DNA of 64,000 nucleotides from Alloscardovia omnicolens DSM 21503 (GCF_000420505.1 NZ_ATVB01000005.1:45971-109970); one strand, 5' to 3'; counted from the first letter of the stretch, positions 28,113 to 37,538 are shown. The notes: generated by a model from the letters alone, not told the origin. Numbers and translations are program-made.

Positions 28113-29453
28113 ATGACAGATTACCCACTTCCTCCTAACGAACAGCATATTGCTCAACCATTAGCACCAGCACGGTATCCGCTTGTACGCCCGTATCAGC
28201 AGCGCGTATTTGCTGGCGTTTGCCAAGGTTTAGCTATGCATTTAGGCGTGAAAACATGGATTATTCGTTTGATATTCGTTACCACATCATTTATTTTCGG
28301 CCTGGGAATTGCGGCGTATCTGTTTTTATGGATTGCTGTGCCTGCGCAAAATCTTGCGACTATGCACGTCAACATGCTCGCGCCATCACAATCAGCTCTA
28401 TCTAAAGGTAATAACGCAAGCTATCTTGTCTCTGCCCCACCGAATCAATACGAGTACGTTGCCACGCAATATATGCCTGCACAGTACTCAGCCCCTGAGC
28501 AAAACAATCAGCAATCTCACAGCGGTTTAGCATGGAATATTTTAGCCAGTATTCTTGCAGGTATTTTTGTTATTTATCTCGGTTTCAACTGGGCTATCGA
28601 CCACCACTTACTATCTCCCATGCTTGCTATTGAAATTTCTGTGGGAGCTTTGTGCGCACTCGTTGCATGGCTGTATTCAGAGCGTTTTCATAAAATGAAT
28701 ATTGCTGTGATTGTTGGTATTCTGCTCGTTTTTGTCGCCGCAGTTTTTGCTCTGTGTACTATCTTCTTTAAGAAAAACGACTATCTGCACGTCTATGGAA
28801 TCTTTTTGATTGGTATTTTTAGCGTTGCTATTACCACCGCTCCTCTTTTGGCGCAGTATCATCAAAACTTGCTGCAGGAATCTGCTCAAAAACAGCGCGA
28901 AGAAGAGCGTGCAGATATGGCAGCGCATCTTCATGATTCCGTTTTGCAAACCCTTAACTTAATCCGTCAAAACGCGCATAATGCTGATTATGTGTCTCAA
29001 TTAGCGCGCACACAGGAGAGAGAACTGCGCCGTTGGCTGTATGAAGACCGCGAAAATGCTTCTGATTCTGTTGCGAGTAGCATGAAACTTATTTCTGCTC
29101 AGATAGAAGATACTCATGGAGTTCCTATTGACGTTATTACTGTGGGAGATTGCGAACCGAACGAGAGAATTTCCGCTTTGATCGATGCAACCCGTCAAGC
29201 GCTCACCAATGCGTGTTTACACGGCAAGCCTGCTATTTCACTGTATGTTGAATGTGGATCGCATGATATTAGCGTATTTGTTCGCGACCATGGAGACGGT
29301 TTTAATCTTGGCGATATTCCGCAAGACCGTATGGGCATTCGCCACTCCATTCAGGGACGCATGGAACGCGCAGGCGGTACAGTAGAGATAGTATCTCGCC
29401 CACAATGGGGCACAGAAGTGCGCATGACCCTTCCATTAGAGGAGAAGAAATGA
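28113..29453 (+). CDS. PspC-domain sensor histidine kinase (NarL/LiaS-type)
   Basis: 446 residues. PspC domain near the N-terminus (about 26-80: YQQRVFAGVCQGLAMHLGVKTWIIRLIF), five or six membrane helices to about 245, HisKA_3-type phosphoacceptor His near 273 (AAHLHDSVLQTLNLIRQNA), and an ATPase domain ending in DHGDGFN, MGIRHSIQGRMERAGGTVEI and GTEVRMTLPL. The ATG at 28113 is preferred: CATAAT (28101-28106) ends 6 nt before it, suggesting a leaderless mRNA. Its stop overlaps the regulator gene by 4 bp (ATGA). It probably senses envelope stress together with the divergent PspC protein. Confidence 0.9.
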   Translation: MTDYPLPPNEQHIAQPLAPARYPLVRPYQQRVFAGVCQGLAMHLGVKTWIIRLIFVTTSFIFGLGIAAYLFLWIAVPAQNLATMHVNMLAPSQSALSKGNNASYLVSAPPNQYEYVATQYMPAQYSAPEQNNQQSHSGLAWNILASILAGIFVIYLGFNWAIDHHLLSPMLAIEISVGALCALVAWLYSERFHKMNIAVIVGILLVFVAAVFALCTIFFKKNDYLHVYGIFLIGIFSVAITTAPLLAQYHQNLLQESAQKQREEERADMAAHLHDSVLQTLNLIRQNAHNADYVSQLARTQERELRRWLYEDRENASDSVASSMKLISAQIEDTHGVPIDVITVGDCEPNERISALIDATRQALTNACLHGKPAISLYVECGSHDISVFVRDHGDGFNLGDIPQDRMGIRHSIQGRMERAGGTVEIVSRPQWGTEVRMTLPLEEKK

Positions 29454-30115
29454 TTCGAGTAGCAGTCGTGGACGATCACGAAATGTTTAGAGCAGGTGTT
29501 ATTGCTGCCATCAGTAATGCTGTAGATGTTGTAGGGCAAGCAGGCGATGTAGAAGGATCCATCGCCATGATTGCAGATACTCAGCCAGATGTTGTTCTTC
29601 TCGATGTGCACGTACCCGGCGGTAACGGCGGCGGTGGAGCAGAAATTCTTACCCGCTCCAAAGCACAATCACCGCAGAGTATTTTTCTTGCTTTATCAGT
29701 ATCAGATTCAGCAGAAGATGTGGGAGCTGTTATTCGCGCGGGCGCTCGAGGTTACGTCACCAAAGCAATTGGCCCTGAAGATTTAGTGTCTTCTATCCAG
29801 CAGGTTTCAGAAGGATACGCAGTTTTCTCACCTCAGTTAGCAGGCTTTGTGTTGCAAGCCTTTCAAAGCGGCCCTGCTCCTGCTACTAGCAACGAAAGCT
29901 CGAATGTTCAGGACGAAGAGCTCAACTCACTAAGCGATCGCGAACAGGAAGTTATGCGCCTGATTGCACGCGGTTATACGTATAAAGAGGTTGCTGCAGA
30001 ACTCTTTATTTCTATTAAAACTGTAGAAAGTCATATGTCAAAAGTCCTGCATAAGCTCCAGCTGTCTAATCGCACGCAGCTGACGCGATGGGCTGCTCAG
30101 CGCAAGATCGTGTAG
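29450..30115 (+). CDS. LuxR/NarL-family response regulator
   Basis: 221 residues. Receiver domain with DDHEMF at the N-terminus, phospho-Asp near 54 (VVLLDVHVPGG) and the conserved Lys in YVTKAIG; C-terminal LuxR-type HTH (about 162-205: LSDREQEVMRLIARGYTYKEVAAELFISIKTVESH). The ATG at 29450 overlaps the kinase stop codon and has GGAGAAG upstream. It is the partner of the PspC kinase. Its last 50 bp overlap the end of mvaS on the other strand (30066-30115). Confidence 0.95.
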   Translation: MIRVAVVDDHEMFRAGVIAAISNAVDVVGQAGDVEGSIAMIADTQPDVVLLDVHVPGGNGGGGAEILTRSKAQSPQSIFLALSVSDSAEDVGAVIRAGARGYVTKAIGPEDLVSSIQQVSEGYAVFSPQLAGFVLQAFQSGPAPATSNESSNVQDEELNSLSDREQEVMRLIARGYTYKEVAAELFISIKTVESHMSKVLHKLQLSNRTQLTRWAAQRKIV

Positions 30116-31259
30116 CATACTGTCGTTCCATACCCACCACACCTGTGAGCACAAAATCACCGCAATAATACCGCGGGTTCGTGCTGTAATCTTGTGGAGC
30201 GTATGGTACGACATCCTTAAAAATACTTTCATATTCGTTCACGCTTACTTGCGTGCGCTGATTGAGTAAATCAGCATGATAATACAAAGCCTTTTCATAG
30301 CCTTCTACTAAACGCGCGGTAAAGAGCTCTGCTACTGCACCCGAACCATAAGAGAACAGCGCTAACCTGTCGCCTGCTTTCAAACTGTTATCGAGCTCGA
30401 GAAGACTGATAAGTCCGACGTACAAAGAGCCTGTATATACATTACCGATAGCGCGCGAGTACTGGATGCTCTGCTCAAAACGCTGCTCAAGATGTGTGAC
30501 TGGTTCAGTGAGCTCCTCCAGTTTGCGCAAAGCCTTCGCACCCATTTTTGTGTATGGCAGATGGAAGAGGAAAGCCGCGAAATCCTGCGGTTTCGCGTGC
30601 ATAGTGTGAGCATAATCTAACCAGACATGCTCAAAGAATTCGAGATATTGCTCGGTTGAGTATTTTCCTCGAGCCTGCGCTTCATCTGTATACACTGGAC
30701 GCCAAAAATCTTGGATACTGCCCGAGTAGACGCTGGTATGCTCCTCAATTTCGGCAATCCGCGGATTTTCGGACACCAATATGGCAACTGCTCCGCCACC
30801 TTGAGTCACTTCTCCACCGCTGGCTAATCCATAGCGTGCAATATCGGCAGCAATAATCAGAGCTTGTTTACCCGGATGAGCCGCAATATAATCTCGTGCT
30901 ACGAGCAAGGCTGCAGTACCACCAAAGCATGCCTCTTTTATTTCCATGCATCGCACAGAATGCGGCAGATTCAGTAGCTCATGAATATAGAGCGCTGATG
31001 CTTTCGAGGCGTCTACACCCGACTCAGTGCCTACAATAACCAAACCCAAACGGCTATCGTCAATATCGCCACGCAGACGGATAGCAGCATTCGCTCCCAT
31101 CGTCACAATATCCTGACTTGACGGAATAACTGCTTGCTTATCTTGACCAATACCAATCGTAAATTTATTGGGATCAACGCCGCGCGCCACGGCTAATTCA
31201 CGCACATCGAGATAGTAAGACGGCGTATACAAACTAATGCGGTCAATACCAATAGACAT
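30066..31259 (-). CDS. mvaS: Hydroxymethylglutaryl-CoA synthase
   Basis: 397 residues. It condenses acetyl-CoA with acetoacetyl-CoA to HMG-CoA. Catalytic residues of the bacterial enzyme are present: Glu in VGTESGVDASKA (about 79), Cys in MEIKEACFGGTAAL (about 111), and His in FHLPYTKMGAKAL (about 233). AAGGAGA precedes the ATG. Third gene of the operon thiolase, HMG-CoA reductase, HMG-CoA synthase; 9 bp after the reductase stop. Its 3' end overlaps the convergent response-regulator gene by 50 bp, with no terminator in between. Confidence 0.96.
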   Translation of the reverse strand: MSIGIDRISLYTPSYYLDVRELAVARGVDPNKFTIGIGQDKQAVIPSSQDIVTMGANAAIRLRGDIDDSRLGLVIVGTESGVDASKASALYIHELLNLPHSVRCMEIKEACFGGTAALLVARDYIAAHPGKQALIIAADIARYGLASGGEVTQGGGAVAILVSENPRIAEIEEHTSVYSGSIQDFWRPVYTDEAQARGKYSTEQYLEFFEHVWLDYAHTMHAKPQDFAAFLFHLPYTKMGAKALRKLEELTEPVTHLEQRFEQSIQYSRAIGNVYTGSLYVGLISLLELDNSLKAGDRLALFSYGSGAVAELFTARLVEGYEKALYYHADLLNQRTQVSVNEYESIFKDVVPYAPQDYSTNPRYYCGDFVLTGVVGMERQYATRSCAEQPIASAACD

Positions 31260-31268
31260 ATCTTCTCC

Positions 31269-32546
31269 TTATGCGCGCAGAGCTTTAACGAGATATTCAG
31301 CGGTGGCGGATGTGCGCTTATGCGAAGGCAAAGCGCGCAACTGCTCCACAACTTTATTGATTTCTTCGCCGCGAGCACCCACAGCAATAGCGAGCGCGTT
31401 CATCTGTAAATTCATATGACCAGCTTGAATTCCCGGTCCTGCCAGAGCGCGCAGCGCCGACAAATTCTGTACGAGACCCAGTGCCGCCAGCACGTTCTTA
31501 AACTCATCAACCGTCGTGCAACCGCAGACTCGTCGCGCAATTTTCGCCACAGGCAACGAGCTAGCCGCTCCACCCACAATACCCACTTGCAAAGGTATTT
31601 CTATGCGCCCGCACAGATTCCCCTTTTCGTTAACCTGCCACGTCGATAGCGGTTTATACGTGCCGTTCTTAGCAGCATAGGCATGAGCACTAGATTCTAC
31701 AGCCCGCCAATCATTTCCAGAAGCCACAACAGCCGCGGAAATCCCATTCATAATTCCTTTATTATGCGTGACTGCGCGCTGCAGATCGACTGCTGCTAAA
31801 TCGGAAAGACGCGCTATGCGCTGTATTAACTGTTCTGGGTCACTACCTCGCACAGCCACAGACTCAGGGCTCAGCTCTACTTCAGCTGTTGTAACGCTTG
31901 CCTGACCGCTATTCGTTAAAATAGCCACCAGTGCTGAAGCTCCTAACCACTGCGATAGCGCATTTTTTAAGGCTTCAGCAATAGTGTTCACTGCATTAGC
32001 TCCCATAGCATCGCACGGATTAACCGTGAGTATAAAACGGGTGAAGCTACCTACTGAGTCAACTTCTATACTTTCCAAACCGCCACCGCGCGCATGCATA
32101 CTTGGTAACGCAGTACGCGCAATATCCTGAATCTGCGTTCCACGTGAAACAAGAATGCTCTGTGCTTTTTCTACGCTGACATTGCTAGCTTCGAAAACAA
32201 TCTCACCAATAACGCGGTGTGGTTCAGACTGTGCGTTAATTGAACCGCAGCGAGCTGCCATATGCGCTCCATGTGAGGCAGCAGCCACAACCGAGGCTTC
32301 TTCTACCACCATAGGAACTGTGTATGATTTACCATTCACCACTAATCCGCGTATCACGGAAAATGGCAGAGCATATTGCGAGACTTGATTTTCAATCAAA
32401 TGTGCGGCTACATCCACAGGTAAAACGCCAGCTTCGTTCACACGCCTGAGTTCGGCAGCATCGTCAACGCTTATTTCTCCAGCAGCTTCGAGAACCTCTA
32501 GGCGCTCTCGAGCAGTTAAATCATAAAATTTTCGAGAGCTACCCAT
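31269..32546 (-). CDS. mvaA: Hydroxymethylglutaryl-CoA reductase, class II
   Basis: 425 residues, the bacterial class II length. It reduces HMG-CoA to mevalonate. Motifs: ENQVSQYALPFSV (the ENVIG-like region with the catalytic Glu), DAMGANAVNT (the DAMGxN motif), and GIVGGAASS near the C-terminal half. The ATG at 32546 is chosen because AAGGAGA lies upstream; the frame to 32633 runs into the thiolase gene. Middle gene of the upper mevalonate operon. Confidence 0.95.
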   Translation of the reverse strand: MGSSRKFYDLTARERLEVLEAAGEISVDDAAELRRVNEAGVLPVDVAAHLIENQVSQYALPFSVIRGLVVNGKSYTVPMVVEEASVVAAASHGAHMAARCGSINAQSEPHRVIGEIVFEASNVSVEKAQSILVSRGTQIQDIARTALPSMHARGGGLESIEVDSVGSFTRFILTVNPCDAMGANAVNTIAEALKNALSQWLGASALVAILTNSGQASVTTAEVELSPESVAVRGSDPEQLIQRIARLSDLAAVDLQRAVTHNKGIMNGISAAVVASGNDWRAVESSAHAYAAKNGTYKPLSTWQVNEKGNLCGRIEIPLQVGIVGGAASSLPVAKIARRVCGCTTVDEFKNVLAALGLVQNLSALRALAGPGIQAGHMNLQMNALAIAVGARGEEINKVVEQLRALPSHKRTSATAEYLVKALRA

Positions 32547-32584
32547 CGCTTCTCCTTGCACTCTCATGCTGACGTAGCTAATAC

Positions 32585-33763
32585 TTAAGCTACATCCACT
32601 TGCATAGCAACACCAATGCCGCCACCTACGCACAAAGCAGCCACGCCTTTATGCTTCTTACGCGCACGCAGAGCATAAATCAAAGTGGTTAAAATACGCG
32701 CTCCCGAGCATCCCAGCGGATGTCCTAAAGCAATCGCACCACCGTTCACATTTAACTTGGAGCTATCGAGCTGCAATTGTTGTGCCACAGCCAAAGATTG
32801 AGCGGCAAAAGCTTCATTCACTTCTACTAAGTCCATCTCATTGAGCTGAGAGGAGGTGGACTTCATCAGCTTTTCAATCACATGCTTAGGAGCGTATCCC
32901 ATAAAATCAGGGTCAATACCGCCCTCGCAATATCCGCGAATTTCTGCTAAATACTCAATGCCGCGAGCTAAAGCGTCATCTTTTCTCATCAAAATCAAAG
33001 CGCAAGCGCCGTCATTAATACCGCTCGCATTGCCAGCAGTTACGCTACCATCATCCAAGAAAACGCTAGGAAGATGTGCAAGTTTTTCTAAGGAGGTATC
33101 GCTTCGCGGACTTTCATCGCGATCAATAACAATATCTCCACGTCGGGTATGCACTGTAACAGGCACAACTTCTGCGTCAAAAGCACCACTATTCCAAGCT
33201 TTCACGGCTTTCTCATGCGATGTTAAAGCAAAAGCGTCTTGCTGTTCGCGCGTAATATTAAAACGTTCAGCAACATTCTCTGCTGTAACGCCCATCGCTT
33301 CCCCAGTAAAAGCATCCGAAAGACCATCGCGGAAAATAGCGTCAACCATTTCCGTATTTCCGTAGCGGAAGCCATCACGCAGTTTTGGCAAATAATGAGG
33401 AGCGTTACTCATGGATTCTGTTCCGCCCACAAGCACAATATCGGCATCTCCCATAACTAAAGCTGCTTGACCTACGCGCACAGCTTTAAGACCAGAACCG
33501 CATACTTCATTAATGGTCATAGCCGTGGAATGAGTGGTCATGCCAGATTTCAAAGCAATTTGACGCGCTACATTCTGACCCGAATTCGCCTGTAGCACGT
33601 TTCCAAAAATAGCTTGATCCACGCTGTTAGGACTTAACCCAGCGCGTTCAATCGCAGCTCGTGCAGCAATAGTGCCGAGTTCTACCGAGTTTAAAGAAGC
33701 TAATGCTCCGGAGAACTTGCCAATGGGCGTGCGCGCTGCACTAACAATAACTACATCTACCAT
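32585..33763 (-). CDS. Acetyl-CoA C-acetyltransferase (thiolase)
   Basis: 392 residues, the standard thiolase II length. It makes acetoacetyl-CoA from two acetyl-CoA. Motifs: NEVCGSGLKAV (nucleophile Cys, about 88), GGAIALGHPLGCSGARI (His) and CVGGGIGVAM (second Cys). ATG at 33763; AATAAT (33776-33771) ends 7 nt upstream and no ribosome binding site is seen, which suggests a leaderless transcript for the operon. First gene of the mevalonate set. Confidence 0.95.
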   Translation of the reverse strand: MVDVVIVSAARTPIGKFSGALASLNSVELGTIAARAAIERAGLSPNSVDQAIFGNVLQANSGQNVARQIALKSGMTTHSTAMTINEVCGSGLKAVRVGQAALVMGDADIVLVGGTESMSNAPHYLPKLRDGFRYGNTEMVDAIFRDGLSDAFTGEAMGVTAENVAERFNITREQQDAFALTSHEKAVKAWNSGAFDAEVVPVTVHTRRGDIVIDRDESPRSDTSLEKLAHLPSVFLDDGSVTAGNASGINDGACALILMRKDDALARGIEYLAEIRGYCEGGIDPDFMGYAPKHVIEKLMKSTSSQLNEMDLVEVNEAFAAQSLAVAQQLQLDSSKLNVNGGAIALGHPLGCSGARILTTLIYALRARKKHKGVAALCVGGGIGVAMQVDVA

Positions 33764-33936
33764 AACGAAGATTATTCTAGGGAGATAAAAGAGATTTCTT
33801 ATATAAGACACACAAATTTGTGCACATCTTCCACAAATTGCGGGGTGTTGGGGCGGAGTTGGAAGGTGATGGCTGGGGTGAGGGCTGTTAATGTCCAGCA
33901 CTAGCAATGTCCACGCGCGTTCAACTTACACGCCCT

Positions 33937-34066
33937 GTTAAATCCGAAGATCTCTTGCTCTCTCGCGTTCTGCTTAACCGATTCATACATCTGTTATACC
34001 AGTTTTGCTGCGAAAAAACGGCTTCAAAAGTGGCATATCGGTTGCGCGTATCGACTTCACTCATAA
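33937..34066 (+). repeat. Dispersed repeat family A, copy 1
   Basis: Shares about 110 bp with 63888-64000 (starting GTTAAATCCGAAGA, then TTCTGCTTAACCGATT), and its right half matches the reverse strand of 39122-39214. The core is an imperfect hairpin around CCAGTTTTG...CAAAAGTGG, followed by GGTTGCGCGTATCGACTTC. Confidence 0.85.
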
Positions 34067-34207
34067 AGTAAACACATTCACCCGCCCTCCCCAAAAATAC
34101 CCGCTCAGTCCCAAGAGTCCGATGAGCATCCCCACAACAATCAACACAATATGCATCTTTTGTGAAAATTCTGCAAATTTCTCTTACGATACTTGACAGA
34201 ATTACCT

Positions 34208-34220
34208 ACCTTAGAAAGGT
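34208..34220. promoter_or_regulatory. Operator-like palindrome before the MFS-CBS gene
   Basis: ACCTT-AGA-AAGGT is a perfect dyad 38 bp upstream of the GTG start, just after a plausible -10 TACGAT (34184-34190 area). The position fits a repressor of the exporter. No regulator gene lies next to it. Confidence 0.4.
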
Positions 34221-34258
34221 TGACCTCATTAGAGGAGTTAAAAATAAAGGAGAATTCT

Positions 34259-36172
34259 GTGTCCGCAACACAGCAGTCAACTCATTCCCGGTCGAATATC
34301 AAGCATCCATATCTTGTGATGTCATCGCTGTATGCCGCTGCTTTTGCTGGCATGTATAGCGAAACAGCAATGAATGTGATCTTGCCTTCTGTCGGCGCTG
34401 ATTTTCATGTTTCGACGGCTCTCACCCAGTGGCTCGTGGTGGGATACATGCTTATTATTGGCTTAGTTTTGCCATTTTCGTCGATTTTATTGAAACACTT
34501 CCGCGTCAAAACCCTCACTTTCGCTTCTTTAGGCGCGTTTGCTGTGGGTGCAATTATTAGTGCAGTTGCTCCAACTTTCGCAATTGTTTTGGCAGGACGT
34601 GCTATTCAGGGCATTGGCTTAGGCCTTGCTCTGCCTATGACTTTCTCCCTCCTCCTCGAAATTTTCCCTCCTCATAAGCTTGGCGCAGCTATGGGCATGA
34701 CCACTTTGGTTATTATGATTGCTCCAGTTATTGGACCTGCACTCGCCGGTATTATTGCTGGAAGTCTTGGTTGGCGCTTTGTATTCTGGTCAATCGTACT
34801 GATTGCGCTTATTGGCTTTGTGTGCGCTGCTCGATTCTTGGTTAATGTTTATGAGCTCACCAAACCATCGGTTGACATTGTATCTATTGTTTTGTCTGTG
34901 CTTGGCTTTGGCGGTATTGTGCTTGGCGCTGGTATGGCAAGCGAGTTCGGATGGGGTTCTCTTACTGTTTTGTGCGCTCTGATTATTGGCGTTCTTGCTT
35001 TGGCATGGTACGTGCAGCGCCAGCTAACAGCAAAATCTTCAGTATTGAATTTGCACGCTTTTGGCTACCGCGATTTTGCTTTGGGCGCTGTTTTGGTCAT
35101 GATTAACTTTGGCATCATGCTGGTCACGATGTTCCTGTTACCTCAGTTCTTCCAAAATTCTGCTGCTTTAGCTGTATCTTTAGCAGGCGTAGTTATGCTT
35201 CCTGGTGGCGCAATTAACGCTATTGTGGGCACTTTCTCGGGTCGTTTTTACAATAAGATTGGCGCGCGCATGCCAGCAGTTATTGGTTTTGCGCTGAGCA
35301 CGGTGGGCATTCTGCTACTTATTTCCCAGACCTTAACAGCTCATCCAAGCGTTGCGCTGATTATTGTGGATCATATTCTTATTATGATTGGCATTCCTTT
35401 GGCAATGACTCCTATGCAAACCTATGCTTTAAGCGCTTTACCTCGCGAGCTCAACCCTGACGGTTCTACAATTATGAACACTTTACAGCAGGTTGTGGGA
35501 GCTATTTTTACTGCGATTGCCACGTCTTTGCTTATGTCTGGTCAGGCTGCGTATACCGGCAATGACTCTGCTGCTCGCTTTAGCGAGGGTACGCGCTGGG
35601 GATTACTTATGGCATTAGCACTGACAGTATGCGGCTTAGCAGGCGCTTTCTTCATTCGTTCTGCTCATAAAGAAACACAGAACAGCACTGCAGACAGCGA
35701 GGATTCTCATGCCACGCCTTTAATTCACTCTTTGATGAAAACAAATGTTTACACTATTGCGGAAACTGATACGGCTATGGATGCTATTCGCACGCTTACG
35801 CAGCACGGCATTTCGGGCGCTCCTGTTGTGAATGCTCAAGGTAGCGTGATTGGTTTTGTGTCTGATGGAGATATTTTGTGTTTGATTGCCGATCAAGTGC
35901 CAGAATTTACTACCTTCTACAATGCAGTGATGGAAAATAATGCGGCAAACTTTACTGACCGCGTGCGCGAAAACATGACTCGTCCTGTGTCTGAATTCGC
36001 TCATAACAAGGTAATTTCTGTCGATGTAAATGATTCCATGGCTCATATTTGCGAGGTTATGGTATCGCAACATCTCAAAAAAGTTCCAGTTGTGGATTCG
36101 GCTCACGGTAATCGCATGGTTGGCATCTTAAACCGTTCTGATGTTTTAAGCTACGTCGTTGAGCACTTCTAA
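34259..36172 (+). CDS. DHA2-type MFS exporter fused to two CBS domains
   Basis: 637 residues. The first 470 form a 14-helix MFS transporter of the EmrB/QacA type (motif GRAIQGIGLGLALPMTFSLL; GWRFVFWSIVLIALIGF). From about 485 to the end there are two CBS domains (VYTIAETDTAMDAIRTLTQHGISGAPVVNAQGSVIGFVSDGDIL and VISVDVNDSMAHICEVMVSQHLKKVPVVDSAHGNRMVGILNRSDVL). CBS pairs bind adenine nucleotides and often gate their host protein. GTG start with AAGGAGA upstream; the frame to 34193 starts only with TTG in the operator region. Likely multidrug export with nucleotide-controlled activity (inference). Confidence 0.92.
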   Translation: MSATQQSTHSRSNIKHPYLVMSSLYAAAFAGMYSETAMNVILPSVGADFHVSTALTQWLVVGYMLIIGLVLPFSSILLKHFRVKTLTFASLGAFAVGAIISAVAPTFAIVLAGRAIQGIGLGLALPMTFSLLLEIFPPHKLGAAMGMTTLVIMIAPVIGPALAGIIAGSLGWRFVFWSIVLIALIGFVCAARFLVNVYELTKPSVDIVSIVLSVLGFGGIVLGAGMASEFGWGSLTVLCALIIGVLALAWYVQRQLTAKSSVLNLHAFGYRDFALGAVLVMINFGIMLVTMFLLPQFFQNSAALAVSLAGVVMLPGGAINAIVGTFSGRFYNKIGARMPAVIGFALSTVGILLLISQTLTAHPSVALIIVDHILIMIGIPLAMTPMQTYALSALPRELNPDGSTIMNTLQQVVGAIFTAIATSLLMSGQAAYTGNDSAARFSEGTRWGLLMALALTVCGLAGAFFIRSAHKETQNSTADSEDSHATPLIHSLMKTNVYTIAETDTAMDAIRTLTQHGISGAPVVNAQGSVIGFVSDGDILCLIADQVPEFTTFYNAVMENNAANFTDRVRENMTRPVSEFAHNKVISVDVNDSMAHICEVMVSQHLKKVPVVDSAHGNRMVGILNRSDVLSYVVEHF

Positions 36173-36187
36173 AAACAACGGAAAATA

Positions 36188-36232
36188 AAAAGTCCCGTCA
36201 CCGCGCAAGCAGTGGCGAGACTTTTCCCTTTT
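36188..36232 (+). terminator. Convergent terminator between MFS-CBS and alcohol dehydrogenase
   Basis: AAAAGTCCCGTCAC (36188-36201) pairs with GTGGCGAGACTTTT (36212-36225), with one mismatch and one wobble. CCCTTTTTAT follows on the plus strand, and the A-run on the left gives Ts on the minus strand. Confidence 0.8.
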
Positions 36233-36240
36233 TATCCCCT

Positions 36241-37290
36241 TTAGCTCAAATCGTTCTCAATAATCACCTTCAAGGTATGGTTTTCTTCAGCGTTCTTAAA
36301 TACCTTATAGGCTTCATCAATCTCGGAAAGCTTAAAGTGATGCGTAATCAACTTAGTGGCATCAATCTTGCCGCTCTTCAAAACTTCAAGAAGCATATCT
36401 GTTGTATTAGCGTTCACTAAACCAGTATTCAAAGTAATATTCTTAATCCACAGATCTTGCAGGTTAAAATCAACTGGCTTTCCATGAACGCCTACGTTAG
36501 CAATATGTCCACCAACAGCCACAACGTTCTGGCAAATATCGAAAGTTGCAGGATATCCTACACACTCGAAAACAATATCTACGCCGCGACCGTCTGTAAG
36601 CTCCAAAACCTTATCGCGCACTTCTTCGGTTGTTGTAGACACAATAGTGTCCGTAGCTCCGAAGCCCTTAGAAGCTTCCAAACGAGACTCAGATAAATCA
36701 ACCATAATAATGCGGCTCGGCGAGAAGAACTGAACAGTCAGCAGTGCTGCCAAACCAATCGGACCTGCACCCACGATGCAGACGGTATCGCCTGGCTTTA
36801 CATGCGAAGGCAGAACGCCAATTTCGTAGGATGTTGGCAAAATATCGGAAAGCATAACCAAAGCTTCATCGTCAACAGATTCAGGTGCGTGATACAAGCT
36901 ACCGTCAGCATGAGGAATATGAATATATTCAGCCTGAGTACCTTCAATCAAATGACCTAAAATCCAACCGCCATCTTCGCAGTGGCTTGGCAACTGGTGC
37001 TTGCAGTAGTAGCAGGTGTTGCACGCTGTTACGCAAGACACAATAACCTTGTCTCCCACCTTGAAATTACTCACAGCATCGCCAACTTCTTCCACAATAC
37101 CAATTGCTTCGTGCCCCAATGTTGTGCCTGGCTTACAAGCTGGAACGTCTCCGCCCAAAATATGTAAATCAGTGCCACAAATCGTGCTCTTAACCATGCG
37201 AACAACTGCGTCTGTTGGCTTGACTACATGTGGCTTTTCTTTCTCAGTTAATTCGAGAACGCCAGCGGATACGTAAGTTGCTGCTTTCAT
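36241..37290 (-). CDS. Zinc-dependent alcohol dehydrogenase (MDR family)
   Basis: 349 residues. The catalytic zinc site is seen in TICGTDLHI (Cys, about 38) and GHEAIGIVEEVG (His-Glu, about 60); the structural zinc Cys set is in ACNTCYYCKHQLPSHC; and the Rossmann motif is VGAGPIGLAALL (about 172). It oxidises or reduces alcohols or aldehydes with NAD(P). Resembles threonine/isopropanol-dehydrogenase-like members; substrate uncertain. GGAGC precedes the ATG. It stands alone, with a convergent terminator downstream. Confidence 0.92.
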   Translation of the reverse strand: MKAATYVSAGVLELTEKEKPHVVKPTDAVVRMVKSTICGTDLHILGGDVPACKPGTTLGHEAIGIVEEVGDAVSNFKVGDKVIVSCVTACNTCYYCKHQLPSHCEDGGWILGHLIEGTQAEYIHIPHADGSLYHAPESVDDEALVMLSDILPTSYEIGVLPSHVKPGDTVCIVGAGPIGLAALLTVQFFSPSRIIMVDLSESRLEASKGFGATDTIVSTTTEEVRDKVLELTDGRGVDIVFECVGYPATFDICQNVVAVGGHIANVGVHGKPVDFNLQDLWIKNITLNTGLVNANTTDMLLEVLKSGKIDATKLITHHFKLSEIDEAYKVFKNAEENHTLKVIIENDLS

Positions 37291-37538
37291 GAGGTTGCTC
37301 CTTTGCTACCTATCACATGCACGCCCACCGCGTGCACTTTCATTATTGTAACTCGATTTTTGTTCTATAGAAGTCGAAACGCACTGGACGCATTGTTTAT
37401 TTGAACAAAGCGGGAGTGGGGGAATCGTAATAGTGGGAAATCATAATAGTGAGAGCGGTTGGGGCAATAGTGGGTAATCGCAATATCGGTGGGCAGCAAA
37501 ACCTGAGCAATGTCAAGATTGACGGCTAATTTTGAAGC

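Larger units (their letters stand above)
33764..34258. other. 495-bp intergenic region between thiolase and MFS genes
   Basis: Contains the operon promoter (33771-33776 on the minus strand), a G-rich stretch (33840-33890), dispersed repeat family A copy 1, and the control region of the MFS-CBS gene. No gene seen. Confidence 0.7.

Noticed and set aside
33764..34258. Insertion sequence remnant at repeat A1
   Set aside because: No transposase fragment or terminal inverted repeats beyond the short hairpin were seen; kept only as a dispersed repeat.
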